A stretch of DNA of 64,000 nt, taken from Rubellimicrobium sp. GTDB lineage: Bacteria; Pseudomonadota; Alphaproteobacteria; Rhodobacterales; Rhodobacteraceae. The number at the start of each line of letters is the position of its first letter. Within the stretch, counting starts at the first letter, position 1. Location: positions 86,274 to 150,273 of the forward strand of contig JADYZU010000028.1 of assembly GCA_020852925.1 (NCBI GenBank), read 5' to 3'. The position numbers and the translations under genes were made by a program. Below, piece by piece: positions 45,141 to 57,459 of this stretch. The notes beneath the pieces were generated by a model. It searched no databases. It worked only from the letters and a program-made list of their open reading frames with translations, and was not told the origin of the DNA.

Positions 45141-45154
45141 CCAAAACGTTTCGG
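45141..45154. promoter_or_regulatory. LacI-type operator O3 at the ABC promoter
   Basis: CCAAAACGTTTCGG shares 12 or 13 of 14 positions with O1 and O2 (consensus CCGAAACGTTTCGG). It covers the expected transcription start, the classic position for steric repression. Confidence 0.75.
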
Positions 45155-45221
45155 ATGCCCGGTCAACGGGCGGGAACTACAGAACCCGGCGGTGAACCGC
45201 CGTGATTACCGGGAGGACAAC

Positions 45222-46502
45222 ATGTCTGCATTCAAGAAGTCGGCCGCGCTGCGGTCGACGGCGGCTCTGTCGCTTGTGCTGGTCGCCGGATCCGCATTCG
45301 CCGAGGGCGTCGAGGTCACGATCGTCTCTGGCGCGGTCGGCAATGCCGTCGCCAATTTCGAGGCGCTGGTCGCCCCCTGGGAAGAGGCCACCGGCAATAC
45401 CGCCGTGCTCGTGCCGATGCCCGCCTCGACCACCGACCAGTTCGGTCAGTATCGCCTGTGGCTTGCTGCCCAGAACGGCGACATCGACCTTTACCAGACC
45501 GACGTGATCTGGGCGCCGCAACTGGCCGAACACTTTGTCGACCTGACCGAAGCCGCGGCCGCGGCCGGGCTGATCGACGCCAACTTCCCCTCGATCATCG
45601 AATCGCAGACCGTCGATGGCAAGCTGGTGGCGCTGCCGCTCTTCACCGACGCGCCGGCGCTCTATTTCCGCACCGACCTGCTCGAGAAATACAACGCCTC
45701 GGTCCCCACCACCTGGGAAGAACTGACCGCGACCGCGCAGATGATCCAGGACGGCGAACGTGCTGCGGGCAACGCCGAAATCTGGGGCTTCGTCTGGCAG
45801 GGCAATGCCTATGAGGGCCTGACCTGCGATGCGCTCGAATGGGTCAAGTCCTTTGGCGGCGGCCAGATCGTCGAGGCCGACGGCACCGTGTCCATCAACA
45901 ACGACAACGCGGCCGCCGCCCTCGAGATGGCGCGTGGCTGGGTCGGCACCATCAGCCCCGAAGGCGTGCTTGCCTATCAGGAAGAAGAGGCGCGCGGCGT
46001 CTGGCAGACCGGCAATGCCGTGTTCATGCGCAACTGGCCCTATGCCTATCTTCTGGGTAATGGCGACGATTCGGCGGTGAAGGGCCTCTTTGACGTGGCG
46101 CCGCTTCCGGCGGGTCCGAACGGCTCTTCGGCGGCGACGCTGGGCGGCTGGAACATCGCCGTGTCGCGCTACGGCGACCAGCAGGAAGCAGCGATCAGCC
46201 TTGCGCTCTACCTCGGATCGGCCGAGGCGCAAAAGCAGCGTGCGATCAACGAAGGCAACCTGCCGACGATCGTCTCGCTCTACGAGGATGCGGATGTGCT
46301 GGCCGCCAACCCCTACATGGCCCGCTGGCAGGACGTGTTCCTGAACGCGGTGCCGCGTCCCTCGGCGCCGGTCGGTTCCGACTACAACGAAGTGTCGACC
46401 CTGTTCTTCACCGCGGTGCACAGCGTGATCTCGGGCCAGTCCGAGGCCGCTGACGCGCTGGCCGATCTTCAGGACGACCTCGACGACCTTCTGGGCAACT
46501 GA
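45222..46502 (+). CDS. Sugar ABC transporter substrate-binding protein
   Basis: This 426-residue periplasmic protein begins at the ATG at 45222 (GGGAGGAC upstream) with a signal peptide ending SAFAEG. The cluster-1 binding-protein fold is indicated by LWLAAQNGDIDLYQTDVIWAPQLAEHFVDLT and FTDAPALYFRTDLLEKYN, resembling trehalose/maltose-type (ThuE/AglE) proteins. A conserved hairpin after its stop probably keeps its mRNA abundant. The sugar is not identifiable from sequence. Confidence 0.88.
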   Translation: MSAFKKSAALRSTAALSLVLVAGSAFAEGVEVTIVSGAVGNAVANFEALVAPWEEATGNTAVLVPMPASTTDQFGQYRLWLAAQNGDIDLYQTDVIWAPQLAEHFVDLTEAAAAAGLIDANFPSIIESQTVDGKLVALPLFTDAPALYFRTDLLEKYNASVPTTWEELTATAQMIQDGERAAGNAEIWGFVWQGNAYEGLTCDALEWVKSFGGGQIVEADGTVSINNDNAAAALEMARGWVGTISPEGVLAYQEEEARGVWQTGNAVFMRNWPYAYLLGNGDDSAVKGLFDVAPLPAGPNGSSAATLGGWNIAVSRYGDQQEAAISLALYLGSAEAQKQRAINEGNLPTIVSLYEDADVLAANPYMARWQDVFLNAVPRPSAPVGSDYNEVSTLFFTAVHSVISGQSEAADALADLQDDLDDLLGN

Positions 46503-46513
46503 GCCAGGAGTGA

Positions 46514-46538
46514 GGGGCGGTCCCGCAAGGGCCGCCCC
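46514..46538 (+). terminator. Intercistronic hairpin after the binding-protein gene
   Basis: GGGGCGGTCC-CGCAA-GGGCCGCCCC has a 10-bp stem with one T-G pair, 12 bases after the stop. In ABC operons such hairpins commonly stabilise the upstream mRNA or partly terminate transcription. Confidence 0.65.
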
Positions 46539-46639
46539 GCCCTGCCTGCATCGGGGCCGCCGGCCCCGTCCGGTCACGATCGGCCGTGTTGCGTGGCGGG
46601 CAGGGCACCATCCAGACAATCCGAGGGGAGCCGGCTGAC

Positions 46640-48570
<1,931 letters not shown>

Positions 48571-48574
48571 GCCC

Positions 48575-49582
<1,008 letters not shown>

Positions 49583-49591
49583 CGGCGGACC

Positions 49592-50533
49592 ATGGCTGAG
49601 CCTTTTGTTGCAGTTGTCGACAGCGGCGGGTCCAAGACCGCCGCCGCTGTTGCCTTCCGCGACGGGAGTGTCCGGCTCGCACCCCGCCGCGCCGGCTCCA
49701 ACCCGCAGGACAACCCCGACTGGTCCGAGGTCCTCGATACCGTCTACGGGCCGCTGGCCGGGGCGGAGCATGCGGTGCTGGCGCTGGCAGGCTATGGCGA
49801 GGTGCCGTCGATCGACGCGGCCCTTGCGCGCAAGACGCTCGACATGCTCGGGCCGGACGTGACGCTGCTGAACGACGTGGCGCTGGCGGCACGGTCGGCC
49901 TTTCCCAAGGGGGGTGGCGTCCTCATCCTGTCGGGCACGGGGTCGATGGCGGTGGCGACCGGACCCGACGGCACGGTGCGCACCGGGGGCTGGGGCGATC
50001 TCTTTTCCGACGAGGGTTCCGCCTACTGGATCGGCCGCGAGGCCCTGGCCCGCGCCAGCCACGAACGCGACGGAAGGGCCGAGGATCGCGGCCTGGCCCT
50101 CGCGCTCGAGACGCGGCTTGGTCTGACGGGCGGGGGGCGCTTTGCCCTGCTGGGCTGGGCCCTGGGCCAGAGCCACCCGCGCGCCGGCATCGCCAGCCTT
50201 GCGCTCATGATCGACACGCTGGCCGAGACCGGCCTGGCCCCGGCGCGCGACATCCTGGACGGCGCGGCGCGCGAACTGGCGCATCTGGGCCGGTCGGCCG
50301 CAGGTCAGGCAGGACTGGCGGGGCCCTTTGCCTGGGCACCGGCCGGTTCGGTGTTTCGCAGCCGCATCATGCGCCGGTCGCTGGCCGAGTTGTTGCAGAG
50401 CGAACCGGTGGAACCGGCGGCCTCGGCCCTGGCCGGGGGGCTGATCCTTGCGGCCGAAACCGCCGGCTGGCCGACCGGCGGGGACTGGCAGGCGCGGGTC
50501 GTCGCCGCCTGCCGCGACGGGGCTGCCTCCTAG
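49592..50533 (+). CDS. BadF/BadG-type ATPase, N-acetylglucosamine-kinase-like
   Basis: This 313-residue actin-fold protein opens VAVVDSGGSKTAAAVA (phosphate loop) and contains LSGTGSMAVATGPDGTVRTGGWGDLFSDEGSAYWIGR, a pattern typical of N-acetylglucosamine and glucosamine kinases of the BadF group. It follows the ATPase by 9 bases and closes the sugar operon, so it may phosphorylate the imported sugar. That points to an amino sugar, but no deacetylase or deaminase gene is present in the window. Its last bases overlap the convergent allA end. Confidence 0.8.
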   Translation: MAEPFVAVVDSGGSKTAAAVAFRDGSVRLAPRRAGSNPQDNPDWSEVLDTVYGPLAGAEHAVLALAGYGEVPSIDAALARKTLDMLGPDVTLLNDVALAARSAFPKGGGVLILSGTGSMAVATGPDGTVRTGGWGDLFSDEGSAYWIGREALARASHERDGRAEDRGLALALETRLGLTGGGRFALLGWALGQSHPRAGIASLALMIDTLAETGLAPARDILDGAARELAHLGRSAAGQAGLAGPFAWAPAGSVFRSRIMRRSLAELLQSEPVEPAASALAGGLILAAETAGWPTGGDWQARVVAACRDGAAS

Positions 50534-51009
50534 CGCTGGATGCGCCGGGGCGGGTCTAGCGGATATTCCTCGAGATTGTTGCCGGACCCGATCCGGTCGA
50601 TCACCGCGAACAGTCCCGGCGGCGACAGCGGCGTGAGCACGCCATGCCAGACATTGCGCAGCAGGTTCACCCCCTGGCCGGGCGCGGTCAGGAAGGCGCG
50701 GATGCCGTCGGGCCGGCCGTCGCGGTCATGGGCGACCACCACGAGGAACGGATCGGGCGACATCGGGATGAAGGCCTGCGACCCGAGCGGGTGGCGTTCG
50801 AGCAGGTCGAGATCGAGCGGCAACTCCCGCGCCATCGAGCGGAACATGCTGATGCCGGCCTGCCCCTCGGGCCCGAAGTCGAGCCGGGCGCGGTCATGCC
50901 AGCGGCCGCAGCGGCCGGCATTGATGAGGCGGTCGGGTTCCCCGGCGCAGTCGAGGACATCGCCGAAGGGGGCGAAGGTTTCGGGGGTAAGGGGTTCCGT
51001 GCGGATCAT
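50530..51009 (-). CDS. allA: Ureidoglycolate lyase
   Basis: This 159-residue cupin-like enzyme cleaves (S)-ureidoglycolate to glyoxylate and urea. LTPETFAPFGDVLD, SQAFIPMSPDPFLVVVA and PGQGVNLLRNVWHGVLTPL with the catalytic His are typical. It is the terminal gene of the minus-strand ureide set. The upstream gap to allE carries a 26-bp perfect palindrome. Confidence 0.93.
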   Translation of the reverse strand: MIRTEPLTPETFAPFGDVLDCAGEPDRLINAGRCGRWHDRARLDFGPEGQAGISMFRSMARELPLDLDLLERHPLGSQAFIPMSPDPFLVVVAHDRDGRPDGIRAFLTAPGQGVNLLRNVWHGVLTPLSPPGLFAVIDRIGSGNNLEEYPLDPPRRIQR

Positions 51010-51047
51010 GCATCCTCTCTGGCGCGCATCGGCCGAACCGGGCGGCG

Positions 51048-51073
51048 GGAAGGAATTTCGCGAAATTCCTTCC
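51048..51073. repeat. Perfect 26-bp palindrome between allE and allA
   Basis: GGAAGGAATTTCG is followed directly by its reverse complement, giving an uninterrupted 26-bp palindrome centred on TTTCGCGAAA. It abuts the allE stop codon. Confidence 0.85.
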
Positions 51074-51898
51074 TCAGCCGATGGACAGCGACGGGTGGCG
51101 GTTCACATCCTTGTAAAGGAGATAGCGAAAGTCCTCGCTTCCCGTGGCGAAACAGGCCTGCGGGCAGAAGGCACGCAGCCACATGAAATCGCCCGGGCCG
51201 ACCGTCACCCAGTCGCGGTTCAGCAGATAGCGCGCGGTTCCTTGCAGCACATAGAGCCCGTGTTCCATCACATGGGTCTCGGCCAGGGGGATGCGGCCGC
51301 CGGGGCGGAAGGTGACGATGTTCACATGCATGTCGTGGCGCAGGTCGGCCGGGTCGTGAAACCGGGTCGTGCCCCAGAGATCGGTGTTTTCCATCCAGTG
51401 CACCGGATTTCCCGCGTCCGAGGCGATGACCGGATCGGGCGGGGTCAGGCCCGGCGCCGGCTGCCAGCGCTTGCGGATCCAGTGAAAGCGCAGCGGGGTA
51501 GTGCCGGCGTTGCGCAGGGTCCAGCCGCTGCGGGGCGGGACATAGGCATAGCCGCCACGGGTGAGGACATGGACCTCGCCGGCGATGGTGATCGTGGCCT
51601 CGCCCGCAACGATCAGGAGCGCGGCCTCGCTCCCGGGATCGGGATCGGGCGCGGTGGATCCGCCGCCGGGGGTCACTTCCATCGCGTATTGGGCGAAGGT
51701 TTCGGCAAAGCCGGACAGCGGACGGGCCAGGATCCAGCCATGTGCCCCCTCCCAGCCCGGGAACAGCGAGGTGACGATCGAACATTGCACCGCCGCCGGG
51801 ATGAAGGCGTAGGCCTCGGTGAAGATCGCGCCGGACTGGGCGGGCTCCTCGGTCTGGGCGGGAAGGCCGCCGGGCGGGAAGGCGTAGGTTCTGGTCAT
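51074..51898 (-). CDS. allE: (S)-ureidoglycine aminohydrolase
   Basis: This 274-residue bicupin converts ureidoglycine to ureidoglycolate with release of ammonia. The N-terminal cupin shows SEAALLIVAGEATITIAGEVHVLTRGGYAYVPP; the C-terminal metal cupin has RIPLAETHVMEHGLYVLQGTARYLLNRDWVTVGPGDFMWL, with the His/Glu/Gln ligands. It overlaps the puuE-uraD gene by 4 bases. Confidence 0.92.
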   Translation of the reverse strand: MTRTYAFPPGGLPAQTEEPAQSGAIFTEAYAFIPAAVQCSIVTSLFPGWEGAHGWILARPLSGFAETFAQYAMEVTPGGGSTAPDPDPGSEAALLIVAGEATITIAGEVHVLTRGGYAYVPPRSGWTLRNAGTTPLRFHWIRKRWQPAPGLTPPDPVIASDAGNPVHWMENTDLWGTTRFHDPADLRHDMHVNIVTFRPGGRIPLAETHVMEHGLYVLQGTARYLLNRDWVTVGPGDFMWLRAFCPQACFATGSEDFRYLLYKDVNRHPSLSIG

Positions 51899-53316
51899 GG
51901 CAGGATCGCTTTCAGTCTCAGTTCGGCAATGCGTTCCACCTGTGCGCAGGCGGTGGCGAATTCGGTGGCGCTGTCGTGGTCGATCCTTGCGCGCATGGCG
52001 GCAAGGATGCCGTCCTTCGAATGGTCGCGCACGGCGATGATGAACGGGAATCCGTGGCGTGCAACATAGGCCGTGTTCAGCGCGCCGAAGGCGGCGCGTT
52101 CGTCGTCGGTGAGGGCGTCGAGCCCGGCGCTTGCCTGTTCGGCGGTCGATTCGGGGGTGAGCCTGCGCGCCGCGGCCAGCTTGCCCGCAAGGTCGGGGTG
52201 GGCGCGCAGCACGCCCATGCGCAGGGCGTCATCGCCCCCGCGAAAGGCCCGCGCCATGGCATTGGCAAGCCCGGTCGCGGTGTCATGCGCCGGGCCGAGT
52301 TCCAGCGCGAAGGCGCGTTCGGCCACCCAGGGGCTGTGTTCGTAGATGCCGCCGAACCGGGCAAGAAATTCGTCGCGCCCCATCCGAGAGGGGCACAGGC
52401 GCACGGCCGGAGGGTTCACCGCGGCCCAATGCGCCGCGATCTCGCCGCGGGTGGCGAACCAGGCGCCGCCCTTTTGCCGCGCGTGGTCGAGAAAGCGGCG
52501 CAGGCCCGCGGTCTTGCCGGGACGACCCGCCAGCCGGCAATGCAGCCCGACCGAGAACATGCGCCCGCCTTCGGCATGCAATTCGTTGTAGGTGTCGCAC
52601 AGATAGTCGCCGAACTGCGCCCCGGTGACATAGCCGGGCGCGGTGGCGAACCGCATGTCGTTGGCCTCGAGCGTGTAGGGGATCACCAACTGGTCGCGAT
52701 CGCCGTAGCGGCGCCAGTAGGGCAGGTCGTCGTCATAGGTGTCCGAGACCCAGTCGAAGGCGCCGGTCTCGGCGGTCAGGCGCAGGGTGTTGACGCTGCA
52801 CCGCCCGGTATACCATCCGCGCGGGGCCGTGCCCACGACCTCGGTGTGCAGGCGGATCGCCTCGCGGATGGCGGCGCGTTCCTCGTCCTCGGGCATGTCG
52901 CGGTGTTCGATCCACTTGAGCCCGTGACTCGCGATTTCCCAGCCGGCCTGTTTCATCGCCGCCACCTGGAGCGGCGCGCGCGCCAGCGCGGTGGCGACGC
53001 CGTAGATCGTCACGGGCAGGTCCATTCCGGTGAACAGCCGGTGAAGCCGCCAGAACCCGGCGCGCGCGCCGTAGTCGTAGATCGATTCCATGTTCCAGTG
53101 ACGCTGGCCGGGCCACATCGCCGCGCCGGCGATGTCCGACAGGAACGCCTCAGACGCGGCATCGCCGTGCAGGATCGAATTCTCGCCCCCCTCCTCGTAG
53201 TTGAGAACAAGGCTGATGGCGACGCGGGCGCCGCCCGGCCAGCGCGCATCGGGCGGAGTGGGGCCGTGGCCGGCGAAATCGCGGGGATAGCGGGGGGGGG
53301 TCCGGTCGGGGTTCAT
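51895..53316 (-). CDS. puuE-uraD: Allantoinase (PuuE) fused to OHCU decarboxylase (UraD)
   Basis: The ATG at 53316 gives 473 residues; the longer track start runs back into uraH. Residues ~1-305 form a polysaccharide-deacetylase-type PuuE allantoinase ([65 protein letters not shown]). Residues ~310-470 form OHCU decarboxylase, with the catalytic His in [10 protein letters not shown] and [16 protein letters not shown]. One chain would therefore decarboxylate OHCU to (S)-allantoin and then open it to allantoate. It is divergent from uraH across 94 bases. Confidence 0.92.
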   Translation of the reverse strand: MNPDRTPPRYPRDFAGHGPTPPDARWPGGARVAISLVLNYEEGGENSILHGDAASEAFLSDIAGAAMWPGQRHWNMESIYDYGARAGFWRLHRLFTGMDLPVTIYGVATALARAPLQVAAMKQAGWEIASHGLKWIEHRDMPEDEERAAIREAIRLHTEVVGTAPRGWYTGRCSVNTLRLTAETGAFDWVSDTYDDDLPYWRRYGDRDQLVIPYTLEANDMRFATAPGYVTGAQFGDYLCDTYNELHAEGGRMFSVGLHCRLAGRPGKTAGLRRFLDHARQKGGAWFATRGEIAAHWAAVNPPAVRLCPSRMGRDEFLARFGGIYEHSPWVAERAFALELGPAHDTATGLANAMARAFRGGDDALRMGVLRAHPDLAGKLAAARRLTPESTAEQASAGLDALTDDERAAFGALNTAYVARHGFPFIIAVRDHSKDGILAAMRARIDHDSATEFATACAQVERIAELRLKAILP

Positions 53317-53410
53317 GGCACCATGGATAGGCCCCGGCCGCGCCCCCTTGCAAGACGCAAGCGGGGCCTTAGGCTGGCCGGCACGGGGGCAGCACGGGGA
53401 GGGCCGGAGG

Positions 53411-53767
53411 ATGGCCGCAGGGTATCTGACGACGCATGTTCTGGACACCGCGCGGGGCTGCCCGGCGGCGGGGATGCGCATCACGCTCTTTCGCCTCGCG
53501 CCGGAGGGGCGGGTGGTTCTGGCGCAGGTGCGGACCAACGGGGACGGGCGCACCGATACGCCGATCCTGCCACGCGAGGGATTCGCGCCCGGGCAATATG
53601 AACTGGTGTTCCACGCCGGCGATTATCTGCGCGACAGCGGGCAGGCCGGGCCGGAGCCGCTGTTCCTGGACGAAATCCCGATCCGTTTCGGCCTGGCCGA
53701 GGAGGCGCATTACCATGTGCCGCTGCTGCTTTCGGCCTATGGCTATTCGACCTACCGCGGAAGCTGA
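53411..53767 (+). CDS. uraH: 5-hydroxyisourate hydrolase
   Basis: This 118-residue transthyretin-like enzyme hydrolyses 5-hydroxyisourate to OHCU. His9 in [11 protein letters not shown], the arginine in [22 protein letters not shown] and the C-terminal YRGS tetrapeptide are diagnostic. The ATG at 53411 has GGAGG directly upstream; the track start is too long. Confidence 0.95.
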   Translation: MAAGYLTTHVLDTARGCPAAGMRITLFRLAPEGRVVLAQVRTNGDGRTDTPILPREGFAPGQYELVFHAGDYLRDSGQAGPEPLFLDEIPIRFGLAEEAHYHVPLLLSAYGYSTYRGS

Positions 53768-53828
53768 GCGCCCTTGACGCCGCACCGGGGCTGGTGAACG
53801 GTCGTGAAAACGAAAAGACGGGGATGGA

Positions 53829-55043
53829 ATGGACGCGACACTCATTGCGGTCTGGGCCGAGTTTGCCGTGCGCTGGCTGCATGTCATCACGGCGATCGCC
53901 TGGATCGGCTCTTCGTTCTATTTCATCGCCCTCGATCTGGGCCTGCGGCGGGACCGCGCACTCGGGTCGGGCGCCGACGGCGAGGAATGGCAGGTCCATG
54001 GCGGCGGATTCTACCACATCCAGAAATACCTTGTGGCCCCCGCCAGCCTGCCCGAGCACCTGACCTGGTTCAAATGGGAGAGTTACTGGACCTGGATCTC
54101 GGGGTTCCTGCTGCTCACGCTGGTCTACTGGCACGGGGCGGAACTGTTCCTGATCGACCCGGCGGTGATGGAACTGTCGGTCTGGCAGGCGGTGGCGATC
54201 TCGGCCGCGTCGCTGGCCTTCGGCTGGATCGTCTATGACCTGCTGTGCAAGGCGCTGCTGAAATACGACATGATGGTGCTGATGGCGGTGCTGTTCGTCG
54301 TCATCCTCGCCATGGCGCTGTTCTACACCAGCGTCTTCAGCGGGCGCGCGGCGCTCTTGCATCTGGGGGCCTTCACCGCCTCGATCATGACCGGCAACGT
54401 GTTCTTCGTCATCATCCCCAACCAGAAGATCGTGGTTGCCGACCTCAAGGCAGGGCAGAAACCCGATCCGAAATTCGGCAAGATCGCCAAGCAGCGGTCG
54501 ACCCACAACAACTATCTGACGCTGCCGGTCATCTTTCTCATGCTGTCCACCCACTATCCGCTGGCCTTCGGCGGCGAGAATGCCTGGCTGATTGCCGCGC
54601 TCGTGTTTCTCATGGGGGTGTCGATCCGGCATTTCTTCAACTCCATGCATGCGCGGAAGGGCCGGCCGTGGTGGACCTGGGGGCTGACGGCGGCAATCTT
54701 CGCGACGATCGTCTGGCTGTCCTGGCCGCCGCCCCTGCCGCCCGAGGAAGAGGCCGCGCTGACCCCGGCGGCCACGCATTTCGCCACCGCGCCCGGCTTC
54801 GAGGAGGTGCAGGACATCGTTCTTGTCCGTTGTTCGATGTGCCACAGCGCCGAACCGGGCTGGAACGGGATCATCGCCCCGCCGCGCGGCGTGCGGCTTG
54901 ATTCTCCGGGGCAGATTGCGGCACATGCGCGGGAAATCTGGATGCAGGCCGGACTGACCCATGCCATGCCCCCCGCGAACGCAAGCTACATGGAACCCGA
55001 GGAACGCATCGCCATCCGCCGCTGGTTCGAAGGCGCATCCTGA
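53829..55043 (+). CDS. puuD: Membrane urate oxidase with C-terminal cytochrome c
   Basis: This 404-residue inner-membrane protein oxidises urate to 5-hydroxyisourate without oxygen as direct acceptor. The N-terminal PuuD domain has about eight helices (WLHVITAIAWIGSSFYFIALDLGLR onward). A periplasmic cytochrome c domain at about 320-404 carries CSMCH (Cys335, Cys338, His339) and the probable axial Met380 in THAMPP. Electrons would go to the respiratory chain. It lies 61 bases after uraH; xanthine dehydrogenase genes are not in the window. Confidence 0.94.
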   Translation: MDATLIAVWAEFAVRWLHVITAIAWIGSSFYFIALDLGLRRDRALGSGADGEEWQVHGGGFYHIQKYLVAPASLPEHLTWFKWESYWTWISGFLLLTLVYWHGAELFLIDPAVMELSVWQAVAISAASLAFGWIVYDLLCKALLKYDMMVLMAVLFVVILAMALFYTSVFSGRAALLHLGAFTASIMTGNVFFVIIPNQKIVVADLKAGQKPDPKFGKIAKQRSTHNNYLTLPVIFLMLSTHYPLAFGGENAWLIAALVFLMGVSIRHFFNSMHARKGRPWWTWGLTAAIFATIVWLSWPPPLPPEEEAALTPAATHFATAPGFEEVQDIVLVRCSMCHSAEPGWNGIIAPPRGVRLDSPGQIAAHAREIWMQAGLTHAMPPANASYMEPEERIAIRRWFEGAS

Positions 55044-55097
55044 CCGGACGCGGGCTGCGAACGCGGACCAGAAATGCGGGCCGCGCAAGAGGACGCA

Positions 55098-55979
55098 ATG
55101 ACAGACTGGATCGCCGTAGACTGGGGCACGTCGAACGTCCGGGCCTGGGCCATGCGGGGCGGCAGCCCGATGGCACAGGCATCCTCGGACCGCGGCATGG
55201 GTCGGCTTGACCGCGACGGGTTCGAGGGCGCGCTTCTCGACCTGATCGGCGGATGGGCGGGACAGGGCGACGTGATCGCCTGCGGCATGGTCGGCGCGCG
55301 TCAGGGCTGGATCGAGGCACCCTATGCCATGACCCCCTGCCCGGCCCTGCCCCGCGGCCTGATCACGGCGCCGGCCCGCACGCCCGGCCTGCGGGTGCGC
55401 ATCATCCCCGGCGTGGCCCAGTCCGCGCCCGCCGACGTGATGCGCGGCGAGGAAACCCAGATCGCCGGTTTCCTGCGGCTGAACCCCGGCTGGGACGGCA
55501 CGCTCTGCCTGCCGGGCAGCCATACGAAATGGGTGCAGGTGAGCGCGGGCGAAATCGTTTCGTTCCAGACCTTCATGACCGGCGAGATGTTCGCCGCGCT
55601 GGGCAGCCAGACCGTGCTGCGCCACTCTCTGAACGGCGAGGGCACCGACGAGGACACGTTCGCCGCTGCCGTCGATGACGCGATGGCGCATCCCGCGCGC
55701 CTCGGGGCGCGGCTGTTCTCGATCCGGGCCGAGGGGTTGTTGCACGGCCTGACCGCGGCGCAGGCGCGCGGGCGCCTGTCGGGCCTGCTGATCGGGCTGG
55801 AACTGGCCGGGGCGCGGCCCTACTGGCTTGGGGCGCGAGTGGCGGTGATCGGCGCGGGCGCCCTTGCCCGGCGCTATGCGGCCGCGCTGCTGCGGCAGGG
55901 CCTGACCCCCGCCATGGCCGACAACGATTCCGTCACCCTTGCCGGCCTGATCGCCGCGCATGAAGGAGCCACGCCATGA
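55098..55979 (+). CDS. dgoK: 2-dehydro-3-deoxygalactonokinase
   Basis: This 293-residue kinase phosphorylates KDGal in oxidative D-galactose (De Ley-Doudoroff) catabolism. [13 protein letters not shown] is the phosphate loop; [12 protein letters not shown] and [16 protein letters not shown] are family features. Start at 55098 behind AAGAGGA. It overlaps dgoA by 4 bases. Confidence 0.93.
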   Translation: MTDWIAVDWGTSNVRAWAMRGGSPMAQASSDRGMGRLDRDGFEGALLDLIGGWAGQGDVIACGMVGARQGWIEAPYAMTPCPALPRGLITAPARTPGLRVRIIPGVAQSAPADVMRGEETQIAGFLRLNPGWDGTLCLPGSHTKWVQVSAGEIVSFQTFMTGEMFAALGSQTVLRHSLNGEGTDEDTFAAAVDDAMAHPARLGARLFSIRAEGLLHGLTAAQARGRLSGLLIGLELAGARPYWLGARVAVIGAGALARRYAAALLRQGLTPAMADNDSVTLAGLIAAHEGATP

Positions 55980-56596
55980 CCCGCCCGCTCATCGCCATCC
56001 TGCGCGGCATCACCCCGGACGAGGCCGTTCCCGCGGCCGAGGCGCTGATTGCCGCCGGCATCACCATGATCGAAGTGCCGCTGAATTCGCCGCATCCGAT
56101 GACCTCGATCGCCGCCATGGTGCGCCATTGCGGCAGTCGCGCGCTCATCGGGGCGGGCACGGTGCTGTCGGTGCATGACGTGCAGGAGCTGCGCGACGCG
56201 GGCGGCCGCCTTGTGGTGTCGCCCGACTGCAACCCCGAGGTGATCGCCGCCACCCGCGCCGCCGGAATGGAAAGCTGGCCCGGCGTCATGACCCCGACCG
56301 AATGCTTCGCCGCCCTGCGCGCGGGGGCGACCGGGCTCAAGCTGTTTCCCGGCTCGCTGCTGGGGCCTGACGGGCTTCGGGCCATCCGCGTGGTGCTGCC
56401 CAGGGGCACGCGGGTCTTTGCCGTGGGCGGGGCCGGGCCCGAGAATTTCGACCGATGGATCGCCGCCTCGGCGGACGGGTTCGGGATCGGATCGGCCCTT
56501 TACCGGCCCGGGATGCGCGCGGCCGAAATCGGCGACCGCGCGCGCGCCATCGTCGCCGCCTATGACCGCGCCGCCACCGGAGAGATCACCGCATGA
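55976..56596 (+). CDS. dgoA: 2-dehydro-3-deoxy-6-phosphogalactonate aldolase
   Basis: This 206-residue KDPG/KDPGal-type aldolase yields pyruvate and glyceraldehyde-3-phosphate. [23 protein letters not shown] opens the barrel; Glu in MIEVPLNS, the GAGTVLS strand and the Schiff-base Lys in [10 protein letters not shown] are visible. It overlaps dgoK and the lactonase gene by 4 bases each, so all three are coupled. Confidence 0.93.
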   Translation: MTRPLIAILRGITPDEAVPAAEALIAAGITMIEVPLNSPHPMTSIAAMVRHCGSRALIGAGTVLSVHDVQELRDAGGRLVVSPDCNPEVIAATRAAGMESWPGVMTPTECFAALRAGATGLKLFPGSLLGPDGLRAIRVVLPRGTRVFAVGGAGPENFDRWIAASADGFGIGSALYRPGMRAAEIGDRARAIVAAYDRAATGEITA

Positions 56597-57444
56597 GCCC
56601 CTCCGCGATCCACGACGACACGATCTGCCTTCTGGGCGAGGGGCCGATGTGGCATCCGCTGCGCGGCGAACTCTTCTGGTTCGACATCCTGGGCCGCACC
56701 CTGCACCGCCGCGGGCAACACTGGCGGTTCGACCGGATCGTGACCGCGGCGGGCTGGATCGACGAAGACCGGCTGCTGATCGCCTCGGACCGCGCGCTGT
56801 CGGTGTTCACCCTCTCTACCGGAAAGGATGCGGAACTCTGCCCGCTCGAGGCGGATGTGCCGGGCAACCGCTCGAACGACGGGCGGGCCGATCCGCAGGG
56901 CGGGTTCTGGATCGGCACGATGGGCCTTGATGCCGAACAGGACGCGGGCGCGATCTGGCGCTGGTATCGCGGTGAATTGCGCCGGCTGTTCGCGCCGATC
57001 ACCATCCCGAACGCGATCTGCTTTGCCCCCGACGGGCGCACCGCCTATTTCGCGGACACGCCGCAACAGGTGATCCGGCGCGTGACCCTGGACGATCAGG
57101 GCTGGCCCGTGGGCGAGAGCGCGATCCATATCGACCTGCGCGGAACCGGGCATTTCCCCGATGGTGCCGTGGTGGACAGCGCGGGCGTCCTGTGGAACGC
57201 ACAATGGGGATCCTTCCGCGTCGCCGCCTATGACGCTGCCGGGCGCGAGATGGCGGCGATCCCGTTCCCGGCCGAACAGACCAGTTGCCCCGCCTTTGGC
57301 GGCGAGCGGATGCGCACGCTGTTCTGCACCTCGGCCGCCGCCGGCAAGAGCCAGCGTCACCTTGTCGATCATCCCGAAAGCGGGCGCACCTTCGCCGCCC
57401 GTGTCGATGCAGTGGGTCAGGCCGAACACCGGGTCATCCTCTGA
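56593..57444 (+). CDS. SMP-30/gluconolactonase-family sugar lactonase
   Basis: This 283-residue beta-propeller hydrolase would open galactono- or glucono-lactone. [20 protein letters not shown] carries the metal Glu, and [19 protein letters not shown] and [21 protein letters not shown] the Asn and Asp ligands. With dgoK and dgoA it fits the lactone step of oxidative galactose catabolism; the dehydrogenase and galactonate dehydratase are not in the window. Confidence 0.88.
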   Translation: MSPSAIHDDTICLLGEGPMWHPLRGELFWFDILGRTLHRRGQHWRFDRIVTAAGWIDEDRLLIASDRALSVFTLSTGKDAELCPLEADVPGNRSNDGRADPQGGFWIGTMGLDAEQDAGAIWRWYRGELRRLFAPITIPNAICFAPDGRTAYFADTPQQVIRRVTLDDQGWPVGESAIHIDLRGTGHFPDGAVVDSAGVLWNAQWGSFRVAAYDAAGREMAAIPFPAEQTSCPAFGGERMRTLFCTSAAAGKSQRHLVDHPESGRTFAARVDAVGQAEHRVIL

Positions 57445-57459
57445 CCCGGCGACCGCCCC

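Noticed and set aside
51895-53316. Frameshift joining two separate genes (puuE and uraD)
   Set aside because: The reading frame is continuous across the domain junction, and the PuuE-UraD fusion is a known arrangement in proteobacteria.
53481-55961. 826-residue minus-strand ORF across puuD and dgoK
   Set aside because: It is antisense to puuD and dgoK, which have complete motifs including CxxCH; no domain is seen in the antisense product.
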